Of a DNA stretch of 64,000 bases, positions 21,837 to 32,669 are shown in pieces. The notes beneath the pieces are model-generated. The model did no database searches, was not told where the DNA came from, and saw only the letters and a program-made list of their open reading frames with translations. The position numbers were made by a program, and so were the translations under genes. Numbering within the stretch: position 1 is the first letter of the stretch; each line of letters begins with the position of its first letter. This stretch comes from Chanos chanos (Eukaryota > Chordata > Actinopteri > Gonorynchiformes > Chanidae), in contig NC_044509.1 in assembly GCF_902362185.1 (NCBI RefSeq), forward strand, positions 7,124,947 to 7,188,946, read 5' to 3'.

Positions 21837-24800
21837 TTAGTCTCCACCAAACAGAGAGGAGAAGAAACTTTTCTTTCCATCCTCCCCTCGCAAACGAAGA
21901 GATTTGCTGGTGCGGGTACCTCTTTGCAGGGTCGACGTTTTTTGTTTTTCTCTCTGTCTTTCTTGCTCTTGTAACTGGACTTGTTGACAAATCACCAGTC
22001 TCATATCCTCCTGAATTTGGCAAAAAAAAACAAAACAAAAACAAAAACTTTTTTTTTTTACAGAAACCATGAGAAGGAGAGGAGTAAAAGGGGTAGGAAG
22101 ATGAGGGACGAGATGACTGTTTAGATGCATTCTTTATGGCAGCCAATAAAAAAACAACAACATTAAATTAAGTTTAAATAAAGTCCAGCCACTTGATCAG
22201 ACCTGTAAAAATGAACAATACTAAGTTTTATTGGCCAAGAGGAAAAAAAAAAACTATTAGCCCACCTGCCAAGCATCCACCTCTTGAGATAATGCCACTT
22301 TGTGTTTAATTGTGTTCATAAGCTGTTGATTTAGTGAGTCGCGTTCCTGTCGAGCTAAAATAATCTCCTCTTCCAGAGATCTGTGGGCATAATAAGCAAA
22401 AACAACATTCAGTATTACATAATGATTCAGGCAGCAGCGCAGTCAACCTGCCTAATTGTGCCATTTTAAATGACCCAACTAAGACTCTGACAAAGTCTTT
22501 ATCTCAATACAGAAGGTATTTAAACACAAGCATACATAAGAGATCAAGTACATCTCCTGACCTGTAACTTGGTTTGCCGGGACTGGATCGGAACGGCTCA
22601 AACTCTTCTCTTAACGATCGTAGCTCTGTGTCTTTGGATTGAAGCTGTTTAGAAGGACAAAACGATGCAATCAGATTCACTGGGCAATTACTGTCGATTC
22701 AGTCCGTAATTTTTACATTCTTTTTTTAAATGTTACGTGTGTTTTCCTAACAGACCAACCTCCTCCTTCAGACTTTCAATTTCCTTGTCTCTTGCTTGTA
22801 GGATGGCTGAATGGGTTAAGATTGCTTCTGTGGCCTGTTGGGGGGCGGAGGGGGGGGGCATTCCAAAAGAAAATCAAAAACGTAGACCCGATCACTCTCA
22901 TTTTGTGTGTAACTCAGGTTAATGACAGTTCTCCAATACTATAACACAATCAATATACATACAATAAGTTATAAATACTCTAACTATTCCACAGTGCATA
23001 CAGTGATGTTAAAGCTTCTATCAGGTGTCAAAAAAGTAGCCGCAACCTAAAAGCTAAGTCCTTTCTATGAAAGGGCTTACATCTATGGAGACTAGGGATG
23101 GTAAGGTTCACCGATTCGCATCGGTGCACCAGCATAAAAGTTCACACTGTGATTGCCTCGTGCACCGAATACAATTTGGGATGAATTCGGGATGCATCGT
23201 TTCTCACAACTTTGCAACGGTAAAATACGATTAATTTACATATATTTATTAGTGGAGGCCCTATGTCTTTATTATTTGGAATTGTGAGCATTCATTCATT
23301 CATTCATTCTCTAAACCGCTTATCCTGATTAGGGTCGCGGGGGTGCTGGAGCCTATCCCAGCGCACATAGGGCGAAAGGCGGGGAAACACCCTGGACAGG
23401 TCGCCAGTCCATCGCAGGGCAGACACACAGACAAACACACACATTCATACCTAAGGGCAATTTAGTGTCTCCAATTCACCTAACCTGCATGTCTTTGGAC
23501 TGTGGGAAGAAACCGGAGCTCCCGGAGGAAACCCACGCAGACATGGGGAGAACATGCAAACTCCACACAGAAAGGACCCGGCCGGGAACCGAACCCGAAA
23601 CCTTCTTGCTGTGAGGCAACAGCGCTACCCACTGCGCCACCGTGCCGCCCGAATTGTGAGCAATAATTTTATATTTAGATTGATTCCTCCTCTCTAAACT
23701 GTTTCTCAAGCACGCTCTCTCATCTCCGCTGCTGTCAGTGGCCAATTCTCGTCAAGTCTCTTGGGCAAGTCTCACGCGAAAAGGCCTGTTTGTGAAAGGG
23801 CCAAGGGTTCCTTAGAAATCAAAAAGAAACAGCATAAATGAGATGCTTACTAATTTGCAGTAGCCTACTAGAGAAACAAATATGTGAGGTAAAAACGTAA
23901 TTTTTTTTAGTAAACCTATGATTTGCTGTCTGCTTAAGAAGAACCAAAGAAATAAAATCAAACTATCTGTACCATATTGAATTGCATAGCATCATATTTT
24001 TTGCGTTGTATCGTATCGCGTGGAATCGCACTGTTTCGAATCAAATCGCGTCGAATCGCACTGCATTGCACTGAACCATATCGTATCGCATTAGGAGTTG
24101 CTTCATTTATATCTTTAATGTATCGGATCGTTGTCAATGCATCGGGATGTGTGTCGCATCGGCCTCAGTGATGGAGACGCAGATCCCTAATGGAGATTAC
24201 AAATATCTCCTTGCACTTTTCATACTGATGAGACGGAAGCGCTAGCTACCTGAGACTGCTGGATCTCACTTTGCAGGGACAGAGGGAAGCAAACGGACTC
24301 TCCGAGTGTGACCTCCTCTCCCAGGGCCTGGATGCGCTGCTCCAAAGTCCTGTTCACCGTACGCAGCTGGAACACGACGCTGTGCTCTTGCTCGAGCTGT
24401 GAAACCACCGAACAACGAGGCCAAGTGTGAATGTGCTCCAAGATTTTCGAATTCATCGATTTGATGCAGATGAAAAGTTTGACTGGTTGATACCAAACGA
24501 TTCCTCTAACTTTGTAACATTTCATTTTCACACTGTTATAGGATTTTAGACAGTCGCTCTCCGTGCCAGTTGGTCTCACTCACCTCTGACTCCTTCTCTT
24601 TCAGACTGCTCTGAAGCTCTGCCACTCTCTGCCTGAGGCCGTCCTTCTCGGCACGTAATCTGTCGTTATCTTCAAGCGTAGACTGCAGGCGACTGTCTAG
24701 ATTAGCGTAGCGTTCTTGAAGGACTTTGTTCTACAGGAACAAAATAACATTGGAGAGACACGAGAGAGAGAGAGACGTTGGCGCTAGTCGTTTTATTCTG

Positions 24801-25697
24801 CAAAGACAGCAGAGTAAACAAACATATCTGTAACCTTGCTTAGCAACACACGAGAAGCTAGAAAAACATATTCAAATGGTATTATGGCATTTATGTAACA
24901 TAAATCACCTCCTTCATTCAGAACCATTCTGGGGTTTTTTTTTTTTCCAAACTGCTTATGACAAAAGAGCAATAGAAGAAATGTGTATATATGTCATGGA
25001 GAGAGAAAATATTAAGGGGCACATACACTCACTGTCCACTTTATTAGAAACGTCTGCAAACATCTACACCGCACCTACCCTCACTGGCCACTTTATGAAG
25101 TATACCTACCTTATAGGTACTGAAATATTATCCACCCTGTTTCCATGCACAATTTGACAGACACCCTCTATGCCTTCATCAATGCTCAGTCCATTACCAC
25201 ATGGCCACTGTTGAGTGGATATTGTTTGGGTGGCAGACCATTCATAACACACACAGTGACATGGACATGGTGTTGGCATGGTAGCGGGCGTTGCAGTGGC
25301 ATTAGTGTACCAAGTGCAGAACCTTTACCAAGGTTTTCACATGTCGCTATCTCTGCTGAGTTGAGAGGGGTCCACCACCCAAAACATATCTAGCCAACAG
25401 TGGTCCACGGTGGGAAACTGAACATTGACGAGGGGGTAGAGGATGGATAACACAAATTTTACATGACAACAGACATTCATCACCATGCTTATATGTTTAT
25501 ACAGTAGATGTTTACCTCTGCTTGCAGGCTGTCCATTCGAGCGGAGCTTATAGACCGACTGAAAGAGGTGTCATCCATTTCATCTCTCAGAGCACGAATC
25601 TCTGAACGCAGGGTGTGCTCCAGAGACACTGCCTGAAAGAGACAGACAGACAGACAGACAGACAGAGAGAGAGAAAGAGAGAGACAGAGAGAAAGAG

Positions 25698-25743
<46 letters not shown>

Positions 25744-25785
25744 GTAGTTAGAAATGGAGAGAGAATGAGTGAGAGGGAGAGAGAA

Positions 25786-25824
<39 letters not shown>

Positions 25825-25831
25825 TAGAAGA

Positions 25832-25866
<35 letters not shown>

Positions 25867-26955
25867 AAGAGAAGAGAAGAGAAGGAAAAGGGTGTGACAA
25901 AGTCTGTTATTTTGTTGCAACACTTGGGCTCTGAAATAAAAGCTCCCTGGTGGGAAAGGCTGTCTAAACCTGTAGCGCAGCATTCTCATTCCCCATTACG
26001 CATTGATTACAACAGTACAGCATTACAAAACTGACAGTGCCATCATGTATGATAACATCATAACGCTTAAAACTTGTTTTAAAACAGCAAGTTATTTCAC
26101 CGAGGACTGAAATCATCTGTTATTTCAGTTGCAGTGGTTCTGTAGAAATAGCTGGTATCACCTCTGCCAACTGCTCCACCAGTTTCTGGTTGTGATTGGA
26201 CAGCTGAGTGAGTTGCTCGCTCTCCTCACGGCGGCGATCGCGGCCCAGGCTGAGCTTGTGTTGCAGTTGCTCCTGAAGAGCGCTAATGTCTGCCTGCAGC
26301 TCCTCTTCTCGCTGGGAGGCCTCCAAGTGTTGCATCTCCAACCGCTGCTGCAGCATATGCTTCTCCTGCTGAAGAACCTAGCACACACAAACACACACAT
26401 ACACACATGCACACACACACACACACACACACACCAAACACATTCTTGATGTGTACCACATCTCAGACCTGAGATTTTCTTAAAGCAAAATTTTAAAAGC
26501 CTACATCCTTTTTTTTCAATTTCATCACCAAATGGCAATTCACCTTACATGAGATTAACCAGGAAGGAAGGACGCTAGCCAAACTGATTATTACATGTTT
26601 TCGTCAAAGTCAGAATCCCGCAGAAGTCCAAATGAACCCACAATTAGTATTTTTCTTTTTTTTTTTACATTATTGTCCGTTTTAATGAACATACCTCCAT
26701 CTCTCTTTCCCTCTGCTCCAGCTGAGCTCCCAGCTCCGTGCATTTCTCCACCAGCGCTCGCCCCACCTCAGCGGCCAGGATCAGGTCTTTCTCCAGCAGA
26801 GTCGGGCTGCTGACGTCTTGGGGAGAGCGCGCGAGGTCATCTACGTCCAGGCCTGGGGCCATCATCATCCGCGTGGAGGAGGAAGACGAGGAGAAGGGAA
26901 AGAAAGAGTCCTCCAGGCTCGGGGATGGTAGGCTCTCTTTCCTTGAGGGGAACAT
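21837..26955 (-). CDS. bicdl2: BICD family-like cargo adaptor (BICDL2 type)
   Basis: Nine exons join in frame on the minus strand: 26695-26955, 26162-26377, 25516-25632, 24584-24730, 24250-24396, 22760-22834, 22562-22644, 22266-22380 and 21837-22010, giving 444 residues. The frame stays open upstream to 27024 but holds no ATG before 26955, so MFPSRKES is the start. Almost all of the protein is coiled coil. LILAAEVGRAL carries the CC1-box AAxxG (A61, A62, G65), which in BICD adaptors binds the dynein light intermediate chain. SLNQQLMNTIKHKV...DAWQ matches the BICDR C-terminal segment that binds Rab6-type cargo, and the end is KKSFFSSLFGG. The role is to link vesicles to dynein-dynactin. Exon 6 uses an unusual GTTGGT donor. 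The choice of bicdl2 over bicdl1 or bicdl2-like is less certain. Confidence 0.88.
23092..24189. mobile_element. Non-autonomous hAT-like DNA transposon
   Basis: The ends TAGGGATGG (from 23093) and its inverted counterpart ATCCCTA (24183-24189) form short terminal repeats. The 7-base host word ATGGAGA is present on both sides (23085-23091 and 24190-24196), fitting an 8-base hAT target duplication with one mismatch. There is no transposase. The interior includes an irregular tandem rich in ATCGCA/ATCGTATCGC words (about 24005-24095). A SINE is inserted inside. It lies in bicdl2 intron 5. Confidence 0.7.
23291..23650 (-). mobile_element. tRNA-derived SINE nested in the hAT-like element
   Basis: On the minus strand the element begins GGGCGGCACGGTGGCGCAG with a tRNA-like box A, then a box B (GGTTCGGTTCC, around 23595-23605), and ends with a GAAT-type tail (ATTC units at 23291-23308 on the plus strand). 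A perfect 12-base target duplication, GAATTGTGAGCA, flanks it at 23279-23290 and 23651-23662. The sequence is a common teleost family. Because its target site is inside the hAT-like element, the SINE is the younger insertion. Confidence 0.88.
25024..25460. mobile_element. Degenerate non-autonomous DNA transposon
   Basis: Begins with CACTCACTGTCCACTTTATT followed by AGAAAC, the end of a fish element common in many species; the next 400 bases keep family words such as TTTGGGTGG, GTGACATGGACATGG and CCAACAGTGG. The opposite terminal repeat is not recognisable, so it is truncated or decayed. It lies in bicdl2 intron 3. Confidence 0.65.
25639..25885. repeat. Compound purine-rich microsatellite
   Basis: Blocks of GACA, GATA, GA and GAAGA units run for about 245 bases, almost all purine on the plus strand, within bicdl2 intron 2. 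Confidence 0.95.
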
Positions 26956-29779
26956 AAGTTCTCTGAGTCCGCGTCGATTCGGGAAACAGTGCTTTCTGAC
27001 TCCAGCGGGACGTTCAACCGTCAAATGGTGCTTAATCTCATATTAAATCTGTCCTCCAACGAATAAAACAGCGAAAGGGTCCGGTTTTAGCAGACTTGCA
27101 ACAGTCCGCTTGACCTGCGGCTTGCTCTGGTGTAAAGATCCACGCTCGAGTTTCACGCAGAGCTAGAGTAGAAGTAGATGTAGAAACTGTGTAAAAATGT
27201 AGTTGCCCCCAAAAGTCCAGTGGATCCGACGCCTGATGTGAGCTCTGAAGTCGTAGCGATGAAATTTGGATGCCAAGGGCTTAAAGACTTTTAATTCTGC
27301 CTCTCCGAAACGTTGTCTTGTCAGGGGTTTTGAGCTTCTGTTTCTTTGTTAATTATGATTTTGATTCCTCTAGCGAGAAAGATGCTTCAGGCCGTCAGTC
27401 TCTGTGAAGGTAAAAGTAATGTAAATAATTAGTAGTGCCAACATTCACCTGCTCACCAATTCCTTTTAGAACTAGCCTTACATGTACTGACGCATGAACA
27501 CTAATGTTTTAACACTGCCCGTGTTACTTCATGAGTTACACCCACAGTTACACCCACACTGTACTGTCCAATACCTTTAGCTCTGTTTTGCCCCAAAAAA
27601 ACACAAAACCAGCGTGTGAAGTAAGTAAAGACATGTAATCTGATTTGGCCTGAAACCATCTTAATTGTTTTGCGCGAGGTCCTTTTGTGGAGGTGCCCGA
27701 TATGTGTCCTCAAACATTCCAGGAGACATGTAAACCTCCTCTGAGGCCTGTTACTCCACCCCTGTCAGACAGGTTTGAGTGGTCTTTTTTTGTTTCTCTC
27801 TTTATTTTTGGACGCTTAGTCTTTAGCTGAGGTACATGAACCTTCTTAGGCAAAAAATAAGAACAATTCTTTTTTTCCCTGGTCAAAAACACTATCAAAC
27901 TAAACACAGCAAGTCTTACACCAAGACCATAGTTTGACTGTCCTAGTAATGCTAATCAAATGAGCAGGTGACTGTTTTCCAGTATCAATTGTAAAGCACA
28001 GAATGAAAAAGTCATTACAGAAAAAAGGTTTACCAACTTAACATACAAAATGGATTACATACGGACATGACACTAGTTTCCTCTTGTTCATTCCTAGCTT
28101 CTTTCCTTATGAGTTTTTCTTACCTGGGAAGTTCCTGCTTTGCTCTTGGCATGAGAGGTAACAGGGAGGCACTGCTGGTTGCCGTGGAGCTAATGTTCCA
28201 CTGCTCATAGATGAGCCACTCCCCCGTATGATGTCATCAGAAACAGGGAGGGGCTGAGTGACTTATGCAAATCTAAGGCCAAGGTAACACATACAGATGA
28301 CACAGGAACTATTCAGGTGAGTGATCTGATTAAAAAGCCACACTGTTGGCCTATCAATGGTCCCTTATATCCAGTCCTTATCTGAGGAAAAAGCCAAACC
28401 CTTTTTGATGTCATGTTGATGCAATTGACTGTTGCCTTACATTTTAAACTAGTTTTGTTCACACGTTCTTAACCGAAATGCTATGGTAGTTTTACATTTT
28501 TCACTGTGGACATACAAACCTCTGAATCAATTTACTTTATCCTCTTTATGGAAATCAGTTTCAGAAACGTCCTGCCACAAGGCAAATTATATTAAATATA
28601 TTTACATTCAACCAATCATATATAGAAGTGTTAAACTAGGATGTGAGTAGCAGTTGGCGTTGCAAAAAAAATGCAATTAAAAACAATAAATTCAAACATA
28701 CTTTGTTGGTTCATGAATTGGAGTACTGACTGCGGGTGCAAAATACCCCTCAAAAGGCTTGTACAACGGAGGTAAACATACTTGTGAAGAAGTCACATAA
28801 ATCGGCTGGTATTTCAATATTTTTATTCTCCGTAGCTACTGAATAATCATTGAAAATCTATGAAAAAAATTTCATTCAAACTGCCATGTAGGAGCAGTTA
28901 AGATATTCACAGAGGACTCTATTCCAAACCTAGGAAGGGGACTAATTACGAAATTCTTAGAGGATCTAGGGCATGTTTGTTGGTTTTTGCTCACTCTGTG
29001 AGAGAGAAGCTTGTTCAACTCTTGGCATGATCTTCACTAACTACGTGCGGTGGGACCTCTGGATTGGCTGTCTACCTTCGCATAGAAACAGTGAAGCGAG
29101 TGTGTCTGCAGGAAGGCAGACAGTGTCCGGAAAAATCCGCTCAAACAGGAGCCTGTGAAACTTGTCTCAACTTTGTGATTTCTGCTGAGGAAAACGGGTT
29201 TTTCCTCTTCAGCAGGGTCCGAATCAGGCTAAATGAAATGATGCAGTTTTCAATAATAATGATAATAATCTCAGAGGTTTGGCTTGGTTTTTCTTACAGC
29301 AAAATTAAATAGAGGAATTTATTATCTGAACTTGCAAAACTGTCACAGCATGTCAGATATCGGCTGCTGAGTGACTCTAGTGTGGACAAAAGCCTCACAA
29401 GAGATAAGCTGTGATCAAAACTGAGAGAGAGAGGCAGTATTGCTATGTAAGCTGTGCTGTGTTGAGTTACCTAACAAATAGAACAAACAGTAAAACTAGA
29501 AACTCCTAATGTTTTTTTTTTCTTCAACTGTGTTGATTTTTCTAACTTTTTTTCTTATTTTGTATCTTAATTTACATGTGATTTAAACCAGCCACGTTAA
29601 ACAAGACATGAAGTGGTATCAACTGACCCCCTTTCTTCTGTTTTGTTTTTATTTTTGCTGCAAGGGGAGGGGCAGAGGTTTGGCTCTGGCCAGAGACCCT
29701 GTTCTGTCTGTAGCTGTCTTCACTCTAGAATCCAGACAGACTCACCAGCCGAAGATCCGAGATGGAGAGGTCTGGTATA
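26956..29779. other. Intergenic, bicdl2 to mia (divergent)
   Basis: Contains the promoters of the two divergent genes. The open stretch 26956-27042 continues the bicdl2 first-exon frame without an ATG and is probably 5' untranslated. ATGCAAAT at 28264-28271 is an octamer-type word, without further support. No other gene seen. Confidence 0.5.
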
Positions 29780-30905
29780 ATGTGGATTTTACTCCTTATG
29801 CTCTTTGGTCTATGCCCGTTTGCTGTACAGGGAGGTCGACAGATGCCCAAGCTCTCCGACAAAAAGTTATGCGCGGATGCAGAATGCAGTCGTGAGTAAC
29901 CTTTTTTTTTTTTTTTTTTTATTCAAATCAACAGTTTGAGGTCAGAGTAACTTACTCCGTGGCGAGATGTCACACGACTGGATAGTTACGATCTAAAGAC
30001 GTGAATGCAGATTAAAAACGTTTTGTATTTTGCAATATGTGCGTGAGAATGCTGTGTAGTGTTGAACTTGTTGAGAAGGGACCCTTTTGTTTTGGTTCAT
30101 CTATGTGACACGGTTTGTGTTTAGATCCTATTCTCATTGCCCGAGCCCTCCAGGATTTCTATCCCCAGGACTGTCGCTTCATCCCAATTCGTCAAGGTCA
30201 ACTTGTTTACGTTTATGCCATGCTGAAGGATAGTGGTAATCTGTATTGGGCTGGAAGTGTGAGTACCCACATGAAAAACAGATTATTAAATATAGATTAA
30301 CAAGGATACAGTTAATTCATTTTTGTCTCTTCTTATGGAAACTTGGAAACATAGAAACTATGCGTAGGTTTTTTTTTTTTATGTTGTAGCACCCACAGAA
30401 GATTATTAAAAAGCCCTGCCCATGTGCAAGACGTCAAATAAAGTTGTAAAGTAAACAAATATGGAAAAGTTCAGATGTGAATACAGCTTTACTAGTGTTG
30501 CTGACATATGCAGTATGTTCATAATTTTAGATCAACTGAATAGACAGACATAGATAGATAGATAGATAGATAGACAGATAGATAGATACGCATATAGAGA
30601 GATAGATAGATAGATAGATAGATAGAAAGATAGATAAATCTTTTTTTCCCTGCAATCCAGGTTCAAGGATCGTACTATGGTGAGCAGGAGGCTCGTCTTG
30701 GCCATTTTCCGAGCAGCGTTGTTGAAGAAACCCATGCACTGATGCCAGCTGAAGTTGAAGTCGAGACTGATGTAAGTATCACGACAGCGTTGGTCTGTAG
30801 GCCTATCTCATGTCTAGAGATGTGACACAAATCCAGCTAATGATCCCATGCTACCGTATCATATGTCCCTATACTTTACAGAAATGGGATTTCTACTGCT
30901 CTTGA
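29780..30905 (+). CDS. mia: Melanoma inhibitory activity protein (secreted SH3-like)
   Basis: Four exons join in frame: 29780-29891, 30125-30258, 30661-30771 and 30882-30905, giving 126 residues (human MIA 131). The start encodes a signal peptide (MWILLLMLFGLCPFAVQGG). The mature protein has the MIA/otoraplin SH3-like fold with conserved cysteines in MPKLSDKKLCADAEC, DCRF and the terminal KWDFYCS. The segments ALQDFY, GQLVYVYAMLK, LYWAGSV, GSYYG and GHFPSSVVEE mark the SH3 strands. MPKLSDKK and KWDFYC favour MIA over otoraplin. MIA is a secreted protein of cartilage that modulates integrin-matrix contact. AATAAA at 31234-31239 fits its end. Intron 2 carries a GATA microsatellite that ends just before exon 3. 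Confidence 0.95.
30544..30638. repeat. (GATA)n microsatellite
   Basis: GATA/GACA units in mia intron 2, ending about 20 bases before the acceptor of exon 3. Confidence 0.95.
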
Positions 30906-31893
30906 AATGGTGATCCAGAGGACTTCTTACCAGCGACCTGCTGGAGGAAACTCAAGGGAGTCACAAAAATGAGAGTCAAGGAGGAGTCTTAGTCCTCTCT
31001 CATTTCACAGGGTCTGTCTACGAAACAATAGCATGCTGGGAAGACAGACATTCGCTTTTAATGCAAAAATAGGCCAGTGATGGTGTTTAGAATATGACGT
31101 CAACGATGATGTAATTGGGCAAGATAAAGTAACTGACCTCCATTGAGGCAAAGTTAAAGAAGGTAACACTTTAACATGTAAATTACAACTAAACAGAAAT
31201 ATAAACAAGCGTTTTGGCTAATTTTTGATGCTGAATAAAAGTGAACAAAGCTGCTACTATTTTGTTGTCATCAGTTTGTTAATGTGTATTACATTAAGCT
31301 GGTCACAGTCGCTCTTTGGATCATATATCAGCAGAAATGTTGACCAACTGACAGGAAAGTCACCTCGGGTATAATAAAATGACATCACTTTTTCTCATCC
31401 CTTGACTGTTACAGCGTTAAAATAAAAAACTTTACCCAGACAATAAATGTAATCAAGGACACTCGTAGCTTGGTCTGCGTAACTAAGGAAACGAATTACA
31501 ACAAAGGAGTGTTACATTACAGCTGACGTTCCAACCGACTGTCCCGGGAGTTTGGTCGCGGCCGGGTGAGTCGACATGCATGAGAATTTCAGACAGAAAA
31601 CTATATGTACAAAGCCAGAAGCATAAATGAAATTAAATGTGAGCTACTCATTCTTTTGTAAGACGCCAAACGTTAATTTAGCTCAAACTGAATTTTAAAC
31701 GTTGACGTGGGCAGCCTGTTACACTCACATTTAATCAGGCGTAAAGTTACCCTTCAGGTTAGATTCGTTCCCATGGCATTACATTCGTTTAAATTTCGTT
31801 TACATAAACTTCTCGTCTTGTCATACAACTCATAATAGAGATAACTATTCGGAACCTTTCTCTCTCTTTCATTTGTAATGGTCATTTAAGAAC
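30906..31893. other. mia 3' flank and cfap68 upstream region
   Basis: The left third is the mia 3' untranslated region. GC-rich sequence with a good donor (CCGGGTGAGT, about 31561-31570) may be an untranslated first exon of cfap68. Nothing else recognised. Confidence 0.45.
31234..31239 (+). terminator. Poly(A) signal, candidate for mia
   Basis: AATAAA 329 bases after the mia stop codon. Confidence 0.6.
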
Positions 31894-32669
31894 ATGGGCT
31901 CTCCACCTTTCCATTATATGCTGCGGGCCTCCGGTCAAAGTGAGGTATGGTATGATTTCACAGCCGAATGCAAATTTCGGCAGTATGGCTGGCGATGCTC
32001 CACTAGCGAAGATGCCTACTCAACTGCCACCCTCATAGGCAACTGGTCGGAACAGAGATTTGACACTCGGCACGCTAGAGCAGCATACCGCCCCCTTCCG
32101 TCCCAGGTTAGTATTTTCCAAAATAACACCATTTATAAACATTCATGGACCGTTCTCGATTAATTCATAAACGAAGAACTAAGTGGGCGTTCCATTTTAA
32201 ACAACTTTAATTCATAATGGCAGATTTATGCGACTCCTTGAATGTTACAGAGTTAACTTGAATCCTTAAATAATCTCGTTCATCTGTATTTACAGTTCTC
32301 TCATTACTTTGAAACTACATACTCCTCCACATACAACAAAGGAGAGAACCGTCCAATTCACCGCAGTGAGCTTTGTTTCGTATTTCACAAATTTAGTATC
32401 AGTTATATTAAATTTCGTATCAATTCACTGATCCTTAGTCCTTTCCAGGCAGAGGCCCTTAAATGTAATGCTTAACTCTTGCAGCTTTAGGGAGAGAGCC
32501 CAGAAGCTTCCCTGGACATCAGCCTGAACTCGATCCACCACACACTAAAGGTGTGCCAAACTCCTGCTACAGACTAGACTTCAGAGAGCACGTGCAAAAC
32601 AACAAATCAGAAGAGAGCTCCCCCTACAGGCAGACTTCTGCAGGACATCCTCCCTCTCAGGAGTCCTGA
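31894..32669 (+). CDS. cfap68: Cilia and flagella associated protein 68 (C11orf1 homologue)
   Basis: Three exons join in frame: 31894-32106, 32296-32365 and 32485-32669, giving 155 residues. FRQYGWRCSTSEDAYSTATLIGNW, then PLPSQFSHYFETTY and REPRSFPGHQPELDPP, follow the human C11orf1/CFAP68 protein closely and in order. The family is a microtubule inner protein of ciliary and sperm axoneme doublets; no catalytic motif exists. In human this gene lies beside FDXACB1 and near CRYAB-HSPB2; here fdxacb1 is 30 kb away with other genes between. The C-terminal 40 residues are polar and poorly conserved. Confidence 0.95.

Noticed and set aside
23977-24171. Open frame over ATCG-rich words
   Set aside because: Lies inside the hAT-like element's irregular tandem; no transposase similarity.
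25489-25989. 166-codon frame containing long LS and YLSI repeats
   Set aside because: It joins a real bicdl2 exon (25516-25632) to intron microsatellite; the repeat part is not coding.
26956-27024. Longer N-terminus for the bicdl2-type protein
   Set aside because: The upstream frame is open but has no ATG; a start at 27024 would need TTG.
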